A stretch of 11,401 nt of DNA from Pseudomonadota bacterium (GTDB lineage Bacteria; Pseudomonadota; Alphaproteobacteria; Sphingomonadales; Sphingomonadaceae), in assembly GCA_023387085.1 (NCBI GenBank), contig JAEWIL010000021.1:1-11401 (forward strand). The letters are read 5' to 3'. Below are positions 6,777 through 11,401 of the stretch, in pieces. Numbering within the stretch: the first letter of the stretch is position 1; every line of letters starts with the position of its first letter. The notes under the pieces are model-generated. The model was given only the letters and a program-made list of their open reading frames with translations, did no database searches and was not told where the DNA came from. The translations under genes were made by a program, and so were the position numbers.

Positions 6777-7094
6777 TTAGGTGGCGGCGCGCAAATAGGC
6801 AAGCGCCGAGCCGAGCCAAGGCTCCAATAATCCGGATGCCCACAGGGCGACGAGGATGATATCGACCCAAAGCCAGATCAGCATCCATGTCGCAAAGGGC
6901 TGTTTGCGCGTCTTGTGATTGGCGAAGCGTGCGGCGGTGACCGTTCCGAGCGCGCCGCCAAGAAAGGCCCAGCGAAGCAGCCGGGACTCGGGTGTGCGGC
7001 GCATGCCGGCCTCGGCATGGCGCTTGTCGAGGACCATCTCCGCGAACGCAATCAGGTTCACCGCGATGAGCCAGCAGAGGATGTAGACTTTCAC
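6777..7094 (-). CDS. DUF1294 family small membrane protein
   Basis: This is a 105-residue predicted inner-membrane protein. Hydrophobic segments lie at residues 3-20, about 40-57 (weak) and 68-90. The family pattern is visible: an N-terminal helix ending in a conserved DKRHAEAGMRRTPE loop (23-36), then LGGALGTVTAARFANHKTRKQPF (45-67) with the conserved HKT motif. DUF1294 proteins have no established function. The start is GTG at 7094, supported by GGGGAGG six bases upstream. It sits 13 bases after the ruvX stop and 13 bases before pyrB, so it is an internal cistron of a ruvX-DUF1294-pyrB-pyrC' operon. That position gives no clear functional hint. Confidence 0.85.
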   Translation of the reverse strand: MKVYILCWLIAVNLIAFAEMVLDKRHAEAGMRRTPESRLLRWAFLGGALGTVTAARFANHKTRKQPFATWMLIWLWVDIILVALWASGLLEPWLGSALAYLRAAT

Positions 7095-7107
7095 GCGGCG
7101 CCTCCCC

Positions 7108-7566
7108 TCAGCGCGTCAGCGCGTCGATCGCGCCTTGCAGGATGAAGGCGGCGGCGGCGCTGTCGACGCGCTCGGCGCGTTTGGCGCGGCTGACGTCGGC
7201 GGCGATCATCGCGCGCTCGACCGCCGCGGTCGACCAGCGTTCGTCCCAGAGGAGAATGGGGAGGCCGAGCGGCAGGAGATTGCGCGCGAAGGCGCGGGTG
7301 CTTTGGGTGCGCGGGCTGTCACTGCCATCCATGTTGAGCGGCAGGCCGACGACGAGGCCGACGATCGATTGCGCCGCGATCAGGGCTTTCAGTGCCTCGA
7401 GATCGACGGAAAATTTCTTGCGGATGATCGTCTTGTCGGGGGTCGCGAAGCTCCAGTTCACATCGCAGAAAGCGACCCCGATGGTCTTCGTGCCGACGTC
7501 GAGCCCCGCGAGGCGGCCGCCGGTGGGGAGCGCGGCGGCAAAATCGGGGGCGGCGGTGGTGATCAT
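7108..7566 (-). CDS. ruvX: RuvX/YqgF, putative pre-16S rRNA nuclease / Holliday junction resolvase
   Basis: This is a 152-residue RNase H-fold nuclease, of normal length for YqgF. In Escherichia coli YqgF is implicated in 5'-end processing of 16S rRNA; older annotation calls it a Holliday junction resolvase. Motifs: GLDVGTKTIGVA (21-32) with catalytic Asp23, VVGLPLNMDGSDSPRT (72-87), LLWDERWST (105-113) with acidic Asp108/Glu109, and RVDSAAAAFIL (133-143) with Asp135, giving the expected acidic set. The ATG at 7566 is preceded by AAGGGGCG, a good ribosome-binding site. It is the first gene of the minus-strand operon leading to pyrB-pyrC'. Only 14 bases separate its start from a palindromic repeat, so its promoter must lie in that repeat or further upstream. 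Confidence 0.95.
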   Translation of the reverse strand: MITTAAPDFAAALPTGGRLAGLDVGTKTIGVAFCDVNWSFATPDKTIIRKKFSVDLEALKALIAAQSIVGLVVGLPLNMDGSDSPRTQSTRAFARNLLPLGLPILLWDERWSTAAVERAMIAADVSRAKRAERVDSAAAAFILQGAIDALTR

Positions 7567-7580
7567 TCTCGCCCCTTAGC

Positions 7581-7677
7581 CGTCATTGCGAGCGAAGCGA
7601 AGCAATCTCCTGCGGGCGGTAATGCACCAGGCCGACGGCTGGAGATTGCCGCATCGTTTGGGCTCCCTGCAATGACG
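7581..7677. repeat. 97-bp palindromic intergenic repeat (REP/MITE-like)
   Basis: Outer arms CGTCATTGC (7581-7589) and GCAATGACG (7669-7677) are perfect inverted copies. Inner arms GCAATCTCC (7602-7610) and GGAGATTGC (7641-7649) form a second nested pair. The unit therefore folds as a long interrupted hairpin. The left part, with the GAGCGAAGCGAAGCAATC core, matches an abundant intergenic repeat of alphaproteobacteria, whose translation gives the familiar ASEAKQS-type peptide. It fills the gap between the DUF3089 gene (stop 3 bases away) and ruvX (14 bases away). No second copy lies in this window. It may end or stabilise the DUF3089 transcript. Confidence 0.8.
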
Positions 7678-7680
7678 CGG

Positions 7681-8976
7681 TCAGGATTTGTCGGCGGCTG
7701 TCGGGGAGGTCGAGGAGGGCGTCGTTACCGCAACCGGCGCCGCCGCCGGCGGGACCGGCGACGGTTTGCCCTCATAGGTAGCGAGCCGCCGCAGCGCGTC
7801 GGCGCGGACGTCGGCCCAGAACAGCGTAATATCGAACACATGGTAATTGTTGCCCGGCAGCACATAGCTCGGCGCATAATTTTTCGCGGCCTCCGCATCG
7901 CCGATCAACAGAAAGCCTCTGTCGTCGTCGCATTTGGCACCGACCTTGCGCGCGATCAGTTCGCCGGCCTTGAAGCCGTCGCGGGGTTTCAGTGTACCGG
8001 CATTCGCATCGGGCCCCGCCGCGGTATCGGGAATGCCGGTCAGCGGATTGGTGCAGAGCATCCGCGTACCCGCGCGCGGGCGGCCATCGAAGCCGATCGT
8101 GCCGTCATAGGCGCCGGTGATCATCGACGTATCGGCGGGCTCGGCGAACGTCGCCCAGCTCAATATGCAGCCCTTTTGCTCGGGGGTTTGACAGGCGGGG
8201 AGGCCGAGCCCGGCGAGGTCGGTGTCGAGGCTGATCGGCCAGCCGATCACATAGGCGGCGACGATCCGTTTCGCGAGCGGGGTGCCGGCGACACGGGTCT
8301 TGAGAAGCGTGGTAAGGTGCAACGCGCCCTGGCTATGACCGGCGAGGATGATCGGCTTGTTCTTCGGAATGCCCGCCAGGAAGGCGTCGAAGGCCTGCTC
8401 GACGTCGCGATAGGCTGCATCGATCGCCTTGCCCGCGGTCACGCGGTCCTCGGCCAGGAAGGCGCCGAGCGTCGCCTGGCGATAGCGCGGTGCCCAGACC
8501 TCGCCGGCGTCGCCGAACGCGCTCGCCATGCCTTGCATGAAAAGCTTGGCGCGATAATTGGCGTCGGCGTCGTCGAGCGGCGCGTTCCAGCTTGCCTTGC
8601 TGTAATAGCTCGTCGGATGGACGAAAAAGATCGCCGCGTCGCCCTTGGGCGCGGTGTCTGCGGCATCGCCGGTCGTCGCCGCCTTGGCCGACGGGATCAG
8701 CTTGCCGTCGGCGGCCTTGGCTGTGTCTGCTCCGCCCTCGGCGGGTGGGCGCCAGTTCGACGGATCATCCGGAAGGCCCGGGCGCGAGAACCACATCTTG
8801 GGATCGTCATAGGCGTTGGGGGCCGCGGCAGTCTGCTCGACGAATTCGCTCGACGGCACGAACACCGCGCGCCCGAACCAGCCGGGATTGAGCTGATAGG
8901 CGATGCCGAAACCGAAGAGTATGAAGATGATCGCGGCGATGGCGTAGAGGAATTTGCGGGCCAAGCGGGGCTCCAT
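7681..8976 (-). CDS. DUF3089 family alpha/beta-hydrolase, membrane-anchored
   Basis: This 431-residue protein carries a short basic N-terminus and one hydrophobic segment (about 9-31), so it is probably inner-membrane anchored with its enzyme domain in the periplasm. The body matches DUF3089: FFVHPTSYY, WAPRYRQAT, ILAGHSQGALH with the nucleophile Ser215 in a GHSQG elbow, VIGWPI, CILSWATF, and NNYHVFDITLFWADVR near the C-terminus, whose histidine would complete the triad. It is a serine hydrolase fold, most likely an esterase or lipase-like enzyme; the substrate is unknown. Residues ~55-90 and the last ~25 are low-complexity Ala/Pro/Thr-rich. The ATG at 8976 has no purine-rich ribosome-binding site. 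TTG four codons later has GGAG six bases upstream and is a serious alternative start. It is divergent to the DUF4153 gene. Confidence 0.82.
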   Translation of the reverse strand: MEPRLARKFLYAIAAIIFILFGFGIAYQLNPGWFGRAVFVPSSEFVEQTAAAPNAYDDPKMWFSRPGLPDDPSNWRPPAEGGADTAKAADGKLIPSAKAATTGDAADTAPKGDAAIFFVHPTSYYSKASWNAPLDDADANYRAKLFMQGMASAFGDAGEVWAPRYRQATLGAFLAEDRVTAGKAIDAAYRDVEQAFDAFLAGIPKNKPIILAGHSQGALHLTTLLKTRVAGTPLAKRIVAAYVIGWPISLDTDLAGLGLPACQTPEQKGCILSWATFAEPADTSMITGAYDGTIGFDGRPRAGTRMLCTNPLTGIPDTAAGPDANAGTLKPRDGFKAGELIARKVGAKCDDDRGFLLIGDAEAAKNYAPSYVLPGNNYHVFDITLFWADVRADALRRLATYEGKPSPVPPAAAPVAVTTPSSTSPTAADKS

Positions 8977-9000
8977 GCGGGTGGGGAGGGGCTGGTGCGC

Positions 9001-9038
9001 TATCTGGCTTGCGCGCGCGGCTTAAACAAGCCCAGATA
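9001..9038. repeat. imperfect inverted repeat between divergent genes, candidate operator
   Basis: TATCTGGCTTG (9001-9011) and CAAGCCCAGATA (9027-9038) are inverted copies with a single extra base in the right arm; 15 bases lie between them. The repeat fills most of the 61-bp gap between the DUF3089 and DUF4153 genes and reaches the A of the DUF4153 ATG at 9038. It could bind a regulator of both genes, or form a hairpin at the DUF4153 translation start. No clear promoter pair is visible on either strand. Confidence 0.45.
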
Positions 9039-10822
9039 TGGGGATGACCGACGCGCCCGCAACGCCGCCAGCCCCCGAGTCGCCCCAAGTTTCGGCACGC
9101 CTCGACGAAAATGACCTGCCCTGGCCGGGCCGGCCATGGGTGATGGTGGCGATCGGCTCCATCGCCGGGCTGCTGTTCCACATGCTCGTCGACCGGAAAT
9201 ATGCGGCCGAGCCCGCCCCGCTTCTCGACGCGCTAGCGGCGTTCGTCGCGGTTGCGACCGTGGTGTTCCTGCTCGGCGTCGAACGCCGGCGCTGGCACTG
9301 GGCTGCCGGGTTCGCGCTGGTCTGGGGGGCGGTGATTGGTCTGATCACATGGCATTCGGCGGCCTATAATCTGCACGGATCGCCGTTCGAATGGCCATTC
9401 TGGTCAGGCATTCTGGCCGTGCTCGTCGCGACGCCGCTCTTTCAGACGCGGCGCGACGTGGCCGGCGACTGGCGGTTCTGGAAGCTGTGGCAAATGCCCT
9501 ACGACCGGCTGCACAGCCACGCGTGGGCCGATGCGGTGATCGGGGCTGCGGCGTTGGTCGATGTCGCGGTCAATTTCCTGCTCATCATACTGATCGGGCA
9601 GATGTTCCACCTGATCGGGATCGACCTGATCCAGAATCTGCTGAACGACGAATGGTTCGGCTGGATGCTCGCGGGCGGGGCGTTCGGCAGCGCGGTCGGG
9701 CTGTTGCGCGAGCGCGACAAGCTGGTCACGACGCTGCAACGGCTGGTAATGGTCATCCTGTCGGTGCTCGCGCCGGTGCTGGCGGCCGCGCTGGTGATCT
9801 TCCTGCTCTCGCTCGCGGGAACGGGGCTCGCGAAACTGTGGGCGTCGGGATTCTCGACCGCCGCGCTGATGATGGCGGCCGCGGCGTTCGCGGTATTGCT
9901 TGCAAATGCCGTGATCGGCAACGGAAAGGACGAAAGGCCGGGGAACAGGATCCTTCACGTCGCGGCGGCGGTGCTCGTCGCCACGGTGCTGCCGCTCGCG
10001 GTCATCGCTTTCTATTCGATGCATCTTCGCGTGATCCAGTACGGCTGGACCCCCGAACGTTTGTGGGGCGTGATCGCCGCGATCATCGCGCTTTCCTATG
10101 GCGTTGTCGGAGTCTGGTCGGTGGCGCGCGGCCGGCATGATTTCGACGATCTGCTGCGACCGCTGCAACAGAAACTGGCGATCGGGCTGATGCTGCTCGC
10201 TGCGTTTCTGGCGCTACCGATCCTCGATTTCGGCGCAATCTCGACGCGCGATCAGGTCGCGCGACTGAAGAGCGGCGCGGTGAAGACCGAAAAGTTCGAC
10301 TGGGCGGCGATGGCGTTCGATTTCGGCCCGAGTGGGCGGAAAGCGCTGGCGGGTCTGGCGAAATCAGACGACCGAATGCGTGCGAACCTCGCGGCTTGGG
10401 CGCTCAAGGCGAAGGACCGCTGGGACTTGAATGGGGCGGGCTACGGGACCGATTTGAACGACGTCACCTTTGCCGCGAAGAAGATCGAAGAGAAGGTGAG
10501 GGTGTTTCCTGTCGGAGCGAAATTGCCCCCCGAGGCCTATGCGCTTCTCGGTACACGCGGCGAATGCAAGACATCGCCATGTATCGCCTATCGGCTCGGA
10601 GAAGGGCGCATCGCGGTCGCCAGCAGTGGTAACAATCTCACGCTGTTCGTGCGAGATCCGGGAGGCACCGATTGGAAAGAGGATAGCCGCGCGTTTCTGC
10701 GCGGAGGTTCAAGCCCGAGCCTGACAACTTACGAACTGGAGCATGCGACGGCCGAAGTGCGGCAGGTCACCCGCCAGCAGGTCTTTGTGAACGGCAAGCC
10801 GGTCGGCGAGGATTTCGAATGA
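9038..10822 (+). CDS. DUF4153 family polytopic membrane protein
   Basis: This is a 594-residue predicted inner-membrane protein of unknown function. A Pro/Ala-rich cytoplasmic-looking N-terminus (to ~32) is followed by about ten hydrophobic segments up to residue ~405, among them PWVMVAIGSIAGLLFHML, FVAVATVVFLLGV and VILSVLAPVLAAALVIFLL. The YGWTPERLW motif (from Tyr335), next to a LRVIQ segment, is the conserved signature of DUF4153 proteins. The last ~185 residues are non-hydrophobic and begin LDFGAISTRDQVARL, suggesting a soluble C-terminal domain outside the core family. ATG occurs at 9038 and in frame at 9044 (MTDAPATPP); neither has a clear Shine-Dalgarno, and the second looks more natural. 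The gene is divergent to the DUF3089 hydrolase gene and lies upstream of gatC. Confidence 0.85.
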   Translation: MGMTDAPATPPAPESPQVSARLDENDLPWPGRPWVMVAIGSIAGLLFHMLVDRKYAAEPAPLLDALAAFVAVATVVFLLGVERRRWHWAAGFALVWGAVIGLITWHSAAYNLHGSPFEWPFWSGILAVLVATPLFQTRRDVAGDWRFWKLWQMPYDRLHSHAWADAVIGAAALVDVAVNFLLIILIGQMFHLIGIDLIQNLLNDEWFGWMLAGGAFGSAVGLLRERDKLVTTLQRLVMVILSVLAPVLAAALVIFLLSLAGTGLAKLWASGFSTAALMMAAAAFAVLLANAVIGNGKDERPGNRILHVAAAVLVATVLPLAVIAFYSMHLRVIQYGWTPERLWGVIAAIIALSYGVVGVWSVARGRHDFDDLLRPLQQKLAIGLMLLAAFLALPILDFGAISTRDQVARLKSGAVKTEKFDWAAMAFDFGPSGRKALAGLAKSDDRMRANLAAWALKAKDRWDLNGAGYGTDLNDVTFAAKKIEEKVRVFPVGAKLPPEAYALLGTRGECKTSPCIAYRLGEGRIAVASSGNNLTLFVRDPGGTDWKEDSRAFLRGGSSPSLTTYELEHATAEVRQVTRQQVFVNGKPVGEDFE

Positions 10823-10830
10823 GAATGACG

Positions 10831-10850
10831 CGCCTGCCTTGAAGCGGGCG
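10831..10850 (+). other. GC-rich hairpin between the DUF4153 gene and gatC
   Basis: CGCCTGC (10831-10837) pairs with GCGGGCG (10844-10850), seven pairs including one T-G, around a six-base loop. No T-tract follows, so this is not a canonical terminator. It may stabilise the end of the DUF4153 message or mark a rho-dependent end. The 73-base gap before gatC shows no convincing promoter, so read-through into gatC is possible. Confidence 0.3.
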
Positions 10851-10895
10851 GGGGAGGATGCTAGCGGCGCAGCTTCTCCCGCAAAGGCACAGAGA

Positions 10896-11198
10896 ATGGC
10901 AATCGATCAGGCAACGGTAAGGAAAATCGCGTCGCTGGCGCGCATCGCGATCAGCGATGCGGAAGCCGCCGCGATGGAAGGTGAATTGAACGGTATCTTG
11001 GGCTGGGTCGAGCAACTCGGCGAGGTCGATGTGACCGGGGTCGAACCGATGACGGCGGTGATCCCCAACACGCTCCGGCTGCGCGACGATGTCGTCGACG
11101 CCGACCCGCTGACCGGCGGCAACCGCCGCGACGACGTCCTCGCCAATGCGCCCGCGCCGCAGCACGGTTTCTTTGGCGTTCCCAAGGTAATCGAATAA
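10896..11198 (+). CDS. gatC: Asp-tRNA(Asn)/Glu-tRNA(Gln) amidotransferase subunit C
   Basis: GatC is the small wrapping subunit that stabilises GatA on GatB in the GatCAB complex, which converts Glu-tRNA(Gln) or Asp-tRNA(Asn) to the correctly amidated tRNA in the cytoplasm. The 100-residue protein has the family pattern: VRKIASLARIAIS near the N-terminus, the GILGWVEQLGEVD helix (33-45), VTGVEPMTAV (46-55), LRDDV (62-66), a NRRDDVLANAP segment and the FFGVPKVIE end. The ATG at 10896 gives the usual N-terminus (MAIDQATVRKIA); AAAGG stands about ten bases upstream. An in-frame TTG at 10839 would add 19 unconserved residues. The stop TAA overlaps the gatA ATG by one base (TAATG), so translation is probably coupled. 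Confidence 0.96.
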   Translation: MAIDQATVRKIASLARIAISDAEAAAMEGELNGILGWVEQLGEVDVTGVEPMTAVIPNTLRLRDDVVDADPLTGGNRRDDVLANAPAPQHGFFGVPKVIE

Positions 11199-11401
11199 TG
11201 ACCGATCTCACCAATCTCACCGTCGCGCAGATTCGCGACGGCCACCGCGCGGGCAATTTCAGCGCCGTCGAGGTCGCCGAGGCGTTCAACGCGAATGTCG
11301 CGGGCGCCAAGGCGCTGAATGCCTTCATCGTCGAGACCCCCGAGCTGGCGATCGCGGCGGCGAAACAGGCCGATGCCGATCGCGCGGCGGGGACGCTGAA
11401 G
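11198..11401 (+). CDS. gatA: Glu-tRNA(Gln) amidotransferase subunit A, 5' part (truncated by window end)
   Basis: GatA is the amidase subunit of GatCAB, releasing ammonia from glutamine for transfer to the misacylated tRNA. Only the first 68 codons lie in the window, reading MTDLTNLTVAQIRDGHRAGN and then a helix with AVEVAEAFNANV and LNAFI (41-45), which match the GatA N-terminus. The catalytic Lys-Ser-Ser residues and the amidase signature lie beyond the window, so they cannot be judged. The ATG overlaps the gatC stop by one base and AAGGT within the gatC end could serve as its ribosome-binding site. gatB would be expected next, but this is not seen. Confidence 0.94.
   Translation, partial: MTDLTNLTVAQIRDGHRAGNFSAVEVAEAFNANVAGAKALNAFIVETPELAIAAAKQADADRAAGTLK

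Noticed and set aside
7135..9114. Long plus-strand open frame (659 codons) across the ruvX and DUF3089 region
   Set aside because: It is the antisense shadow of two well-supported minus-strand genes in GC-rich DNA. Its sequence is Arg/Ala/Gly-rich without domains, and it reads through the intergenic repeat.
1..11401. CRISPR array, prophage, insertion sequence or toxin-antitoxin system
   Set aside because: I saw no regularly spaced direct repeats, no transposase, integrase or phage proteins, and no small paired genes on either strand.

Overview
The window is GC-rich (roughly 65 percent by eye), densely packed, and looks like chromosomal DNA from an alphaproteobacterium of the sphingomonad group (Sphingopyxis/Sphingomonas-like). 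This rests on the protein styles (a SPOR-domain protein with an Ala/Pro-rich linker, a DUF3089 hydrolase, a DUF4153 membrane protein), on the ruvX/pyrB/pyrC' and gatCA neighbourhoods, and on an intergenic repeat that begins CGTCATTGCGAGCGAAGCGA, a type common in this group. The assignment is an inference from recognition, not from a database search.

Layout. Bases 1-831 hold the 3' end of a SPOR-domain protein, followed by a perfect palindrome and a strong rho-independent terminator. A nitronate monooxygenase-type flavoprotein gene (988-2049, +) runs convergently into a LuxR-type regulator gene (2046-3206, -); their stop codons share the bases TTAA. Bases 3207-3430 contain an 18-bp perfect palindrome of the CT-N12-AG type and an apparently orphan plus-strand terminator. 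A secreted lipoprotein gene of unknown function follows (3431-4420, -).

The central block is a minus-strand operon read from right to left: ruvX (7566-7108), a DUF1294 membrane protein gene (7094-6777), pyrB (6763-5768) and a dihydroorotase-like gene (5777-4563) that overlaps pyrB by 10 bases. The dihydroorotase homologue has lost most metal and catalytic residues, so it is best read as the non-catalytic PyrC' partner of aspartate carbamoyltransferase. Upstream of ruvX lies a 97-bp palindromic intergenic repeat, then a DUF3089 alpha/beta-hydrolase gene (8976-7681, -).

A 61-bp gap with an imperfect inverted repeat separates that hydrolase gene from a divergent DUF4153 membrane protein gene (9038-10822, +). 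The right edge holds gatC and the start of gatA (+), subunits of the tRNA-dependent amidotransferase, with stop and start fused as TAATG.

Most of the window is ordinary housekeeping DNA and I see no new multi-gene system. The points most worth a second look are the catalytically dead PyrC', the CT-N12-AG palindrome beside an orphan LuxR-type gene, the plus-strand terminator that has no gene, the inverted repeat between the divergent genes, and the repeat at the head of the ruvX-pyr operon.
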